NCBI GenBank assembly: GCA_964572045.1 | Contig: CAZNEI010000006.1 | Span: 1-64,000 of the forward strand | Direction: 5' to 3' | DNA length: 64,000 nt | From: CBDCKR01 sp964572045 | GTDB taxonomy: Bacteria > Gemmatimonadota > Gemmatimonadetes > Longimicrobiales > Gaopeijiaceae | Shown here: one piece after another, positions 1 through 7,739 of the stretch | Position numbering within the stretch: the stretch's first letter is position 1 | Layout: each line of letters opens with the position of its first letter | Translations under genes and position numbers: made by a program | Notes under the pieces: generated by a model | Told to the model about the DNA's origin: nothing | Database searches by the model: none | What the model saw: only the letters and a program-made list of their open reading frames with translations

Positions 1-418
1 TTAACTCACTCCCAAAGACCTCGCGGGATGGACTTTATCCACGGACTGCTAGCCCTTTGGCGGCTCGGGGCCCCCAGTGTGGCCTCAGCCAACGCATCCA
101 TGCGAAGGAGTGCCTGAGAAGTCACGGGAGGCCGGCCCTCCCGATCCTCCGACGCTACGAGCGAACCCCGGGCGACTTCCCCTTCGGTGCTACAGGACAC
201 AACGAAGCCCCTACTTGACAGAGGGCCCTTCCGTATCAGCCAGACGCGCCCGCGTCGACTCGGACTCGCGCGTGAGCCAGGCTCCGCCCGGTCGGACAGC
301 AGAATGGACCGGGGTCCGCTCGGGTTGCCATCGGCTGGCCGCGCGCCACGGGAGAAGGGTGCCGGGAGCCTTCCGGCAGGGCCTCAGGACGGCGCGATGC
401 CTGCCCTTAGCCTACGGC
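1..418. other. intergenic stretch with no recognised gene
   Basis: This stretch lies downstream of prmA at the window edge. Short open frames exist on both strands, but none has a recognisable family, a convincing start or a coupled junction. I looked for tRNA T-arms, RNase P RNA, tmRNA and SRP RNA signatures and saw none. A 6-bp stem with a 7-nt loop (360-378, TGCCGG and CCGGCA) sits about 40 nt past the prmA stop and could be part of an end-of-transcript structure, but it is not followed by a T run on the minus strand. rsmE, which often follows prmA in this gene order, is not visible here. Confidence 0.4.
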
Positions 419-1321
419 CTAGGAGAGCCCGAACCATCCGGATCGCCACTCACCGTCGGCGTCGAGCGCCTTGAGTGCGAACCCGGACTCCACAGCCTCT
501 CCCTCCAGTGAGGGCCACTCCTGCTCCATCATGCCGCTGAGGATCAGCCATCCGCCCTCCTTGAGCACCGCGGAGAAGCTCTCGAGAAGAGGCTCCAGCA
601 CACCCGCTTGGATGTTGGCGATGATTCCGTCGACGGGCCCCTGCCGGACCACCCACTCTGGACTCGCAGTAGCGGTCTCGACCGTAACCCTCTCGGAGAC
701 CCGATTCCGGCGCACGTTCTCGCCAGCCGCGTCCGTGGCCCAGGGGTCCAAATCGACCGCCCGCACGTGGGCGGCGCCGAGCAGGGCGGCCGCAATTGCG
801 AGAATCGCGGAGCCACATCCGACGTCGAGGAGCCTTTGCCCGGGAGAAAGGGAACGGTCAAGCAGTCGAAGGGCACCGCGGGTCGATCCATGCTCGGCGG
901 TTCCGAAGGCCATCCCGGGGTCGACGACAATCACGGCGGCACGGCCTTCCGCCAGGGCCCGCGCCTCGGATCGGCACCAGCTCGGTGTCACAACGATCCG
1001 GCGCGTGAGCTTCCGCGGACCGAGGCCGTGCCGCCACACGTCCTCCCACTCCTCCTGTGCCTGCCAGGACCACCTCACTTGGAGGTCCCCAATCCCCGTC
1101 GCCGCTTCGAGGACCGCGCGCGCTTCGCGCAGGTAGCTCTCCGGCTCGTCCGGGGGCGCGAGGTGCGTGACCAACTCCCCACACCGCTCCTCCACAGCCC
1201 GGCCTCCAAGAGAGAGCAGCGGTTCGACCAGAAGCTCCGCGGCCAGGGGCGAGTCGGCTCGGACTGAGAGAACGAACCAGCGCTCTGGAACGGAGCCGGG
1301 AGGGTTCTGCACCTCGCTCAC
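419..1321 (-). CDS. prmA: ribosomal protein L11 methyltransferase
   Basis: SAM-dependent enzyme that trimethylates lysines and the N terminus of ribosomal protein L11 in the cytoplasm. About 300 residues, close to the usual PrmA length. The C-terminal half carries the Rossmann fold: the pre-motif PGMAFGTAEHGSTRGALRLL, the SAM loop LLDVGCGSAILAIAAALLGA, and the family motif IIANIQAG. The frame stays open upstream inside dnaJ, but the likely start is the GTG whose GTGA overlaps the dnaJ stop codon, which implies translational coupling and gives a normal-sized protein. It is the last gene of the hemW-hrcA-dnaJ-prmA run. The dnaJ-prmA order is widely conserved. Confidence 0.93.
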   Translation of the reverse strand: MSEVQNPPGSVPERWFVLSVRADSPLAAELLVEPLLSLGGRAVEERCGELVTHLAPPDEPESYLREARAVLEAATGIGDLQVRWSWQAQEEWEDVWRHGLGPRKLTRRIVVTPSWCRSEARALAEGRAAVIVVDPGMAFGTAEHGSTRGALRLLDRSLSPGQRLLDVGCGSAILAIAAALLGAAHVRAVDLDPWATDAAGENVRRNRVSERVTVETATASPEWVVRQGPVDGIIANIQAGVLEPLLESFSAVLKEGGWLILSGMMEQEWPSLEGEAVESGFALKALDADGEWRSGWFGLS

Positions 1322-2478
1322 GCCTGCGTGAACGCCTCCTTCACACGGGACCAGAGACTCTTCCGCGAGTCCGCTTCGATGCGGTCGGGAGCGGGATCCT
1401 CGACCCCCCGAAGCTTCCGAAGTGCCTCGTCTTGCTCCACCGTCAGTCGCTCCGGCGTCCATACGACGATCCGGACGAGCTGATCCCCCCGGCCTCGGCC
1501 GTTGAGCTGTGGGAGCCCCCGTCCACGAAGGCGCAGTACCTCACCGCTCTGGATTCCCGGTGGAATCGTAAGCCGTACCACCCCTCCCACGGTCGGCACT
1601 TCGACCTCGGCACCGAGCGCTGCCTGGGAGAACGTCACCCCCAACTCATAGCGGAGATGAGGCCCATCCCGGACGAATGAAGGGTCGTCCTCCACCTCGA
1701 GGAGCACGATGATGTCCCCCTTTGCCCCTCCCCTCGGACCGAGATTGCCTTCCCCGCGGAACGTCAGGAAGTTCTCGGCCGTCACGCCTGCCGGAATCTC
1801 CACGTCGAGCTCGCGTTGCGTGCGCGTGCGGCCATCGCCACGGCACGTCTCACACGGATCGGGGATCACGCGACCCTCACCTCCGCACGTTCGGCATGGC
1901 GCCACGCTTACGAACTGTCCGAACATGGAGCGCTGGACGTGTCGCTCCTCACCCGCGCCGTTACACGTCGAGCAGGTCAGGGGGCCCGAGTCCCGTGCCG
2001 CCCCGCTCCCGTGGCAGCGACCGCAAGGGCCCAAGACCGAGATCCGGAGTGTCTTGGTCGTGCCGGTCGCAACCTCAAGGAGGGTCAGCGGGACCCTCAC
2101 CTTGATCGTCTGGCCCTTCCGGGCAGTGCGCGAAGGGCGTGCCCGACGTCCGCCAAAGAGGTCCTCGAACCCCCCGAAGTCCGCAGACTCCCGCATGAAG
2201 ATCTCAAGGGCATCGGCGAAGTCGAACCCCCCGAAGCCTCCTGGACCGCCGGCCGCTCGTCTGAGCCCCTGCTTCCCGTACCGGTCGTACACGGAACGCT
2301 TTTCAGAGTCTCTCAGGACCTCGTACGCCTCCGTGACTTCCTTGAAGCGCTCCTCGGCCCTCTTGGAGCCCTGGTTGCGGTCCGGATGGTACTTGAGGGC
2401 GAGCTTTCGGTACGCCTTCTTGATCTCGTCGATCGTGGCGTCCTTCGATATGCCCAACAGGTCGTAATAGTCGGCCAT
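1318..2478 (-). CDS. dnaJ: chaperone DnaJ (Hsp40)
   Basis: Co-chaperone that delivers substrates to DnaK and stimulates its ATPase. 386 residues, full length for a type I DnaJ. The N-terminal J domain has the HPD motif (KYHPDRNQ). It is followed by a Gly/Phe-rich linker (GGPGGFGGFDF), four CxxCxGxG zinc motifs (CGRCHGSG, CSTCNGAG, CRTCGGEG, CETCRGDG) and the two C-terminal substrate-binding barrels (GDIIVLLEVEDD, GDQLVRIVVWTPE). Starts 23 bp after the hrcA stop, so the two are very probably co-transcribed and under HrcA control. dnaK and grpE, usual neighbours, are absent from this cluster. Confidence 0.97.
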   Translation of the reverse strand: MADYYDLLGISKDATIDEIKKAYRKLALKYHPDRNQGSKRAEERFKEVTEAYEVLRDSEKRSVYDRYGKQGLRRAAGGPGGFGGFDFADALEIFMRESADFGGFEDLFGGRRARPSRTARKGQTIKVRVPLTLLEVATGTTKTLRISVLGPCGRCHGSGAARDSGPLTCSTCNGAGEERHVQRSMFGQFVSVAPCRTCGGEGRVIPDPCETCRGDGRTRTQRELDVEIPAGVTAENFLTFRGEGNLGPRGGAKGDIIVLLEVEDDPSFVRDGPHLRYELGVTFSQAALGAEVEVPTVGGVVRLTIPPGIQSGEVLRLRGRGLPQLNGRGRGDQLVRIVVWTPERLTVEQDEALRKLRGVEDPAPDRIEADSRKSLWSRVKEAFTQA

Positions 2479-2501
2479 CTATACCCTATCGATCCGCCCT
2501 G

Positions 2502-3575
2502 CTAGACACCCAGAACGCTATTGATCAGCGTCGATGTGTAGTCGACGATGGCGATCACCTTCTCGTACGGCATGCGGGTGGGACCGATGACGCCGATAAC
2601 GCCCTTGAGATCACCGACCCGATACTCGGCAGTCACAAGCGTGAAGTCGGAGAGGGCTTCTGCATCGTTCTCGCCTCCAATCGTGACCTTTAGGCCTCCT
2701 TGGTGCTCTCGGTTGCCCAGCACCTCGGCGAGGAGGTCCCTCTGCTCAGTGAGCTGGATTAGACCCTTCAGTTGCTCGCCACTGGTGAACTCTGGCTGGG
2801 CAGCGAGCACGCTCGTTTGGCCCAGGTGCAGCGACGCGGCCTCGGAGGGCGACGCTTCAAAGAGCTCCGCACTCGACTGCATGAAGATGTTCAGTAGCTC
2901 CTCCGTCTCTGGCCGGTCGTCGGGCGAGCAGTCTCTCAGCCGCGTGGGAAGTGTCTCGCGGATCTCGCTCAGCGTCAGGCCACTCAGGCGTTCGTTCAGG
3001 ACCTGCGTGACCCTCACGAGAACCTCCGGTGGGACCTCTCCAGGCAAGTCTACGTAGACCGTGCGAACGAGCCCGCTGCGGATCGTCATCACCATGAGAA
3101 TCTTGGCGCTCGAGACCTGAATGAGCTCAAGATGCTCCAAGGCGGCGTCGGCCAGGTTCGGCGCCATCGCCACACCCAACTCTTGGGCCAGCAGGCTCAA
3201 GGCCCGAATGGAACGACGGACCAGCCGCTCCACCGCGGACGATCCCGACGACTCGATCTCCTTGGCCAGGTGCTCCCGCTCAGCCCTTGTGAGGTCCGCG
3301 GGCGTCACGATGCGGTCCACATAGAACCGATACGCATGGTCGGTGGGGATACGTCCGGCAGAGGGGTGCCGGTGGAAGAGATAACCCTTGGATTCGAGGT
3401 CGCTCATCGTGTTGCGTACGGTAGCGGGCGAAACGCCTAAGGCGAACCTCTTCGCCACCGTCCGGCTGCCGGCGGGCTCGGCGAAATCCACGTATGTACG
3501 CACCACGGCCTCGAGTACTTGGCATTCGCGCTCGGAGAGCTCCGCCCCTGGGGGATCTCTTCTTCGGAGAGCCAT
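2502..3575 (-). CDS. hrcA: heat-inducible transcription repressor HrcA
   Basis: Repressor that binds CIRCE operators of chaperone operons, with its folding state monitored by GroE. 357 residues. The N-terminal winged helix is clear (VSPATVRNTMSDLESKGYL, then HPSAGRIPTDHAYRFYVD, the HrcA signature), followed by the GAF-like dimerisation domain and the C-terminal segment VIGVIGPTRMPYEKVIAIVD. Sits between hemW and dnaJ. I saw no CIRCE-type inverted repeat in the 36 bp in front of its ATG, so the operator, if present, lies further upstream or at other loci. Confidence 0.95.
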   Translation of the reverse strand: MALRRRDPPGAELSERECQVLEAVVRTYVDFAEPAGSRTVAKRFALGVSPATVRNTMSDLESKGYLFHRHPSAGRIPTDHAYRFYVDRIVTPADLTRAEREHLAKEIESSGSSAVERLVRRSIRALSLLAQELGVAMAPNLADAALEHLELIQVSSAKILMVMTIRSGLVRTVYVDLPGEVPPEVLVRVTQVLNERLSGLTLSEIRETLPTRLRDCSPDDRPETEELLNIFMQSSAELFEASPSEAASLHLGQTSVLAAQPEFTSGEQLKGLIQLTEQRDLLAEVLGNREHQGGLKVTIGGENDAEALSDFTLVTAEYRVGDLKGVIGVIGPTRMPYEKVIAIVDYTSTLINSVLGV

Positions 3576-3611
3576 CAGGTTATCGATCCTCGAACGTGTA
3601 ACAGCATCGGG

Positions 3612-4826
3612 TTAAGATCGGAGTGCGGTCGGGACCGCGTCAACGGCGGCGAGGGCGTCGTCAAGCTCGAGGGTGAGCCGGTCCAGGATCAACCACCCTC
3701 GGGGCGTCAGGCGCACCGCCCCACCCTCCTCCTCGGCCAAGCCGCCCGCAATCCAACGGCGGATCCTCCCAACGGCCAGGGGCGGGAGGCCCGAGGTTGC
3801 CACGCCAAGCCTGGTGCGCAGACCGAGCCAGATCCGCTCCAGCCGGACCGCGTCGGCATCCAGCTCTTCACGACCGTCCACGGGGAGCTTGGCTCCCAAG
3901 GCCTTAGTCCGATAGGCGTCCCAGTGCCGGAGGTTCCATCGACGCACCGGGTGCCGGTAGCTGTGCGCGCTGTTGCCGACACCCAAATAGGGCTTCCCCG
4001 ACCAATAGACCATATTATGGTGCGAACTCCAACCCGGACGCGCGAAGTTGGACACCTCGTACCCTTGGTAGCCGGCTTCAGTCAACCGTTGCACGGCCGT
4101 CAGATACTCCCACTCGTACCGCTCTTCGGAGACGACCACCTCTCGCCCCTCGGCCACGGAGCGCCCGAGGGCCGTGCCCGCCTCGACACTGAGCCCGTAC
4201 AAGCTCACGTGCTCGGCATCGAGCGCAAGAACTTGACGGAGGTCCTCCTCCAAGTCTCGCCCCAGGCGCTCAGGAAGCCCGAAGATCAGATCCACGTTCA
4301 CGTTGTGAAAGCCCGCCCACCGAGCCGTAGCGACCGCCTCCCGGGCGCCGGCCCCTCCGTGCGTCCGCCCCATCCACCGCAGAGACGGTTCGTGGAAGCT
4401 CTGCACGCCCAAGCTCACGCGGTTGACCCCGGCCCGCCGCCATCCCTCGGCCACGTCCTTCGTAAAGCTCTCCGGGTTCGCCTCCGCTGTCCATTCCAGA
4501 CCTGCCGACCCCAGACGGCTCGGGCTCACAAGCCTCCGGATCCCGTCCATGGCGGTCGGGCCGAGAACGGAGGGCGTGCCCCCACCGATATAGAGGGTAT
4601 CTAGCACTGTGTGCAGTAGAAACTCTCCCTCTTCCTCCAACGAGCGAAGCTCTCCCCCGACAGCTTCGAGCCACTCCCCAGGATCGCTCCCAGGCGCCAC
4701 TTTGACCGCGAAGTCACAATAGAGGCAACGGCGCGCGCAGAAGGGAGCATGGATGTACAGCGAGCGGATGGCACCGGCGGTCCGCGTCCCGCCGAGTCTC
4801 ACGGGATGCGTCGCTTCTCGAACCAC
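3612..4826 (-). CDS. hemW: radical SAM haem chaperone HemW (HemN-like)
   Basis: Radical SAM protein of the HemW group, thought to bind haem and insert it into respiratory enzymes. It is often misannotated as coproporphyrinogen oxidase HemN. 404 residues, slightly longer than the usual ~380. The radical-SAM cluster CxxxCxxC is visible near the N terminus (HAPFCARRCLYCDF), followed by YIGGGTPSVLG, the ANPES segment, VSLGVQSF, VNVDLIFGLPE and SLYGLSVEAGT, all typical of the HemN/HemW family. Start is GTG, directly abutting the TGA of a possible small upstream ORF. Gene order hemW-hrcA-dnaJ-prmA matches many bacteria. Confidence 0.92.
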   Translation of the reverse strand: MVREATHPVRLGGTRTAGAIRSLYIHAPFCARRCLYCDFAVKVAPGSDPGEWLEAVGGELRSLEEEGEFLLHTVLDTLYIGGGTPSVLGPTAMDGIRRLVSPSRLGSAGLEWTAEANPESFTKDVAEGWRRAGVNRVSLGVQSFHEPSLRWMGRTHGGAGAREAVATARWAGFHNVNVDLIFGLPERLGRDLEEDLRQVLALDAEHVSLYGLSVEAGTALGRSVAEGREVVVSEERYEWEYLTAVQRLTEAGYQGYEVSNFARPGWSSHHNMVYWSGKPYLGVGNSAHSYRHPVRRWNLRHWDAYRTKALGAKLPVDGREELDADAVRLERIWLGLRTRLGVATSGLPPLAVGRIRRWIAGGLAEEEGGAVRLTPRGWLILDRLTLELDDALAAVDAVPTALRS

Positions 4827-5012
4827 TCAGAACGCCCTCGGGAAGCGTCGGGCTGCCTCTCGGGCCACCCATTCCGCCACGTCCAACCCCGTTCGACAGG
4901 AGGGGGCGTCCCTACCCTCGGCCCAACTCTTGGTCCCGCATCCCTCCCGCCCCGGATCCTCGGCGCTAGCCGACCAAAGGTGCGCGGCCGCCTCACAGAC
5001 GGGAGCAGCCAC
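4827..5012 (-). CDS. possible small hypothetical protein between obg and hemW
   Basis: A short frame of about 61 codons with a GTG start just after the obg stop and a TGA that directly abuts the hemW GTG. Its third codon positions look GC-biased like neighbouring genes. It contains three cysteines (PVCEA, EGCGT, PSCRTG) and no recognised domain. No Shine-Dalgarno sequence precedes the GTG. The tight fit between two operon genes is the only real support. It could equally be a random open frame in a ~210 bp spacer. Confidence 0.25.
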   Translation of the reverse strand: MAAPVCEAAAHLWSASAEDPGREGCGTKSWAEGRDAPSCRTGLDVAEWVAREAARRFPRAF

Positions 5013-5035
5013 GCGGAGGGCCGGTCGGTCCGAGA

Positions 5036-6061
5036 TTAGGGAATCCACGGATCTTCGTCCTCTCGTCCCTCCGCTTCCTCGCGAGCTTCGCGCGTGCGCT
5101 TCCACAGGCCCCCTAGAAGGTCCGGAAGCCCCTGCTGAGAAACCGAGGAGATCACAAAGGTCCCCCATGCTTCGGGGGCGTCGATCCTGGGCGGCGAGGC
5201 ATCGGGCTGCAACAGGTCCGCCTTGGTCAGCACAACGCAATGAGGGCGCGCGCCCAGCTCACCGGAGTACGCCTTGAGCTCTTCTCGCAGCTCCCGGTAC
5301 TCGGCGCGAGGATCGGCGGAGTCTACCGAGATCAGCAACGCCAGGGTCCGGGTACGCTCGATGTGGCGGAGGAAACGGAGCCCGACACCCTTGCCTCGAT
5401 GGGCTCCCTCGACGATCCCGGGAATGTCGGCGACGACGAAGCTGCGAAAGCCCCCGAGCTCGACCACGCCGAGCTTCGGCTCCAGCGTGGTGAAGGGGTA
5501 CTCGGCCACCTTCGGACGGGCCCTCGACACGGTGGCGAGCAGGGTGGACTTTCCGGCATTGGGCGCTCCCACCAGTCCAACGTCTGCGATTAGCTTGAGC
5601 TCGAGTTCGACTCGTCGCTCCTCGCCCGGCTTGCCGGACTCCCAGCGAGTGGGTGCCTGGTGCGTAGGCGTGGCAAAGTGGACGTTGCCCCGGCCTCCCC
5701 GGCCTCCCCGGGCCACCACGAGGCGGTCGCCTGGCTTGATCAGCTCGCCGAGCATCCCCTTCGTATCCGCATCCTTGGCCACCGTCCCGGGAGGTACGCG
5801 GATGATGAGGTCCGCTCCACTCTTCCCGGTCCTGCCATTCCCGGAGCCGTGCAGGCCCCGCTCGGCCCGATGGTGCTGGCGGTACCGGAGGTCGAGCAAT
5901 GTGGACAACTGGGCATCAGCCATCAGAATCACGCTGCCCCCGCGCCCTCCGTCCCCTCCGGAGGGGCCACCTCGGGGGACACCCTTCTCGCGCCGGTATG
6001 CTTCGGAGCCGGAGCCACCCGCTCCCGCATACACGTTGATGACGGCCTCGTCGACGAACAT
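5036..6061 (-). CDS. obg: GTPase Obg/CgtA
   Basis: Ribosome-associated GTPase involved in 50S maturation and stress control. 341 residues when started at the ATG that begins MFVDEAVINVYAGAGGSGSE, the canonical Obg N terminus. The longer open frame upstream is not Obg-like. The glycine-rich Obg fold (residues 1-160, KGVPRGGPSGGDGGRGGSV) is followed by the G domain: G1 GAPNAGKST, G3 DIPGIVEGAH, G4 LTKADLL, G5 ISSVSQQG. It ends soon after the G domain, so the C-terminal OCT domain found in Firmicutes is absent. Its ATG overlaps the upstream gene's stop (TGATG). Confidence 0.95.
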   Translation of the reverse strand: MFVDEAVINVYAGAGGSGSEAYRREKGVPRGGPSGGDGGRGGSVILMADAQLSTLLDLRYRQHHRAERGLHGSGNGRTGKSGADLIIRVPPGTVAKDADTKGMLGELIKPGDRLVVARGGRGGRGNVHFATPTHQAPTRWESGKPGEERRVELELKLIADVGLVGAPNAGKSTLLATVSRARPKVAEYPFTTLEPKLGVVELGGFRSFVVADIPGIVEGAHRGKGVGLRFLRHIERTRTLALLISVDSADPRAEYRELREELKAYSGELGARPHCVVLTKADLLQPDASPPRIDAPEAWGTFVISSVSQQGLPDLLGGLWKRTREAREEAEGREDEDPWIP

Positions 6062-6672
6062 CACTGGAGGTGCCTTTCCTGGACCTTCAGCCACACCCGG
6101 CGCGAGCCGCGGCGTCCTTCCTCGTCCAAGAAGGGGTCGGCATGGTCCAGAGCCTGTTCGACGTCCGACGCGTCGGCGCCGACGTTGAGGGCTCCCCTCA
6201 GGTGCGAGTACAGCTGCTTCTGGGCGCCGAGGACGGCCAGAATCGCCACGATGCACAGCTCCCTGGTCGTGAGTGGAAGGCCGGGCCGGGCCAGGACCTT
6301 GCCGTACCCTTCGACGAGGATCCACTGCTCAAGGTCCGGATGGAGCCTCCGTACGGCTTCCCGCAACGTATCGTACTGGTCCATGTACACCGCGCGGCAG
6401 ACCTCCAGGCCTTGGTTGGCCCACTTCGGGCAATCCAACTCCGAGGGAGCCGAGGACGCCGGACCCGCCAGGCGGCGCCAGAGCCACATCCCGTTCAAGC
6501 AGGCTGGGAACCCGAGGAAGAGATACGACTGAAGGAGGACCTCTTCCACCTGTTCGTCGTCCGCCAATCCCCACGCCCTCTCAAGAGCCGAAGTCAGCGC
6601 CCCCCCCTCTCCGGATGCGAGGGCAGCGCTGATCCGGACGAGAGATCGCTCACGCTCCGTCACGAGTGCCAC
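6061..6672 (-). CDS. carboxymuconolactone decarboxylase/AhpD-family protein
   Basis: 203 residues. The C-terminal half matches the CMD fold, with GYGKVLARPGLPLTTREL followed by AILAVLGAQKQLYSHLRGAL and NVGA. The HLRGALNVGA segment is the family hallmark. There is no CxxC pair, so an AhpD-like peroxidase-reductase role is unlikely and the substrate is unknown. GTG start. A second GTG nine bases downstream would form a GTGA with the stop of the upstream asparaginase gene, and I cannot decide between them. The stop overlaps the obg ATG, so it is coupled on both sides, which is an odd place for a catabolic enzyme family. Confidence 0.8.
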   Translation of the reverse strand: MALVTERERSLVRISAALASGEGGALTSALERAWGLADDEQVEEVLLQSYLFLGFPACLNGMWLWRRLAGPASSAPSELDCPKWANQGLEVCRAVYMDQYDTLREAVRRLHPDLEQWILVEGYGKVLARPGLPLTTRELCIVAILAVLGAQKQLYSHLRGALNVGADASDVEQALDHADPFLDEEGRRGSRRVWLKVQERHLQ

Positions 6673-7646
6673 TCTAGGTCAAACTCGGGTCGGATCGACC
6701 CGACCGCCTCTCCGCGAGTGTTGAACGTGACAGGAGCACGGAAGCGCTCGAGATCCGCACTTTCGATGCCTTTCAGCGCCCCCATCTCTGTCAGGACGTG
6801 CAGCACCGCGACCGAAACCGCCCTCTTGCTTCCGTCCTCGACCTTGACTGCGACACCGAAGGACCCGTCCGTGCCGCCGACCGCGAACACACCTTCGGCG
6901 CCGGTCTTGCCGAAAAGGCGGTGACCAGCGGCCTCGCCGAGCACCGTTCCGAAGCGTCCGGTCCCGGCCACCATGAAGGGGTGATCCGTCATGGCACGCA
7001 CGACTCGTCGTGCGGTGCCCGTGGCGGTGCCCAACCTCGCGAAACCGGCCGCGAGGCGGAAGATCGGGGTGGTGAAGCACACGACCCCGCATCCGTCTCG
7101 TCCCATCCCTATCTGGCGCTCCGGGAGCTCCGTCCACCGTGAGATCTCGGCGAGGACCCTTCGCTGCACGGGGTGGTCCGGCTCGACGTAGCCCCGGATG
7201 GGCCATCGGTGGGCTACGGCCAAGCACAACATTCCTGCGTGCTTCCCCGAGCAATTGTTGTGGATCGGGCTCGGCTCTTCGCCTCCAAGCAGCAGCTGGG
7301 TCGCCGCGTGGGCGAAGAACGGCGCATGAGGGCCACATTCCAGATCGCTTTCGGCAAGGCCGGCCTTCTCCAGAATGGAGCGAGCCGACTCGATGTGCCT
7401 GGGCTCGCCGTTGTGCGATGCGCAACAGAGCGCCAGCTCTGCGGTCGTCAACCCGAATCGCTCCACAACCCCGTCGTCCACCAGAGGCACAGCCTGGAAG
7501 GGCTTCGCAGCCGACCGGTAGACGATCGCGCGCTCGGGATCCCCCACGCTCGCGATCAGGTGGCCAGTGCCGTCCACGACCGCAGCGTGGATCACGTGGC
7601 CCGACTCCACGACTCTCCCGCGGCGCACCACAACCGCCGACCTCAT
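6660..7646 (-). CDS. L-asparaginase II family (Rhizobium etli type)
   Basis: Probable L-asparaginase of the zinc-binding class typified by R. etli AnsA/ReAII (Pfam Asparaginase_II), unrelated to the bacterial type I/II amyloglucosidase-like asparaginases. 328 residues. Visible signatures: the first Ser-Lys tandem in YRSAAKPFQ, the second serine in CCASHNGEP, the metal/substrate segment NNCSGKHAGM with Cys and Lys, and the second metal cysteine in GRDGCGV. These correspond to the known Ser-x-x-Lys tandems and Cys/Lys zinc ligands of the family. No signal peptide, so cytoplasmic. The downstream CMD-family gene overlaps its end. Confidence 0.88.
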   Translation of the reverse strand: MRSAVVVRRGRVVESGHVIHAAVVDGTGHLIASVGDPERAIVYRSAAKPFQAVPLVDDGVVERFGLTTAELALCCASHNGEPRHIESARSILEKAGLAESDLECGPHAPFFAHAATQLLLGGEEPSPIHNNCSGKHAGMLCLAVAHRWPIRGYVEPDHPVQRRVLAEISRWTELPERQIGMGRDGCGVVCFTTPIFRLAAGFARLGTATGTARRVVRAMTDHPFMVAGTGRFGTVLGEAAGHRLFGKTGAEGVFAVGGTDGSFGVAVKVEDGSKRAVSVAVLHVLTEMGALKGIESADLERFRAPVTFNTRGEAVGSIRPEFDLEWHS

Positions 7647-7739
7647 GAGAGACGGTGGTGCCGCGAGGCGTGGAGGACGTCCATGGGTCTATTGAACGGT
7701 CCGATGCGATCGCAGGTCCTTCGTGTTCGAGGGTGCCAC

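Noticed and set aside
215..243. TTGACA on the + strand near the window start
   Set aside because: No acceptable -10 hexamer at 16-18 nt and no + strand gene downstream; the sequence ahead is the 3' end of prmA.
3573..3614. Search for a CIRCE operator before hrcA
   Set aside because: No TTAGCACTC-N9-GAGTGCTAA-like repeat is present; GAGTGC occurs nearby only inside hemW without its partner arm.
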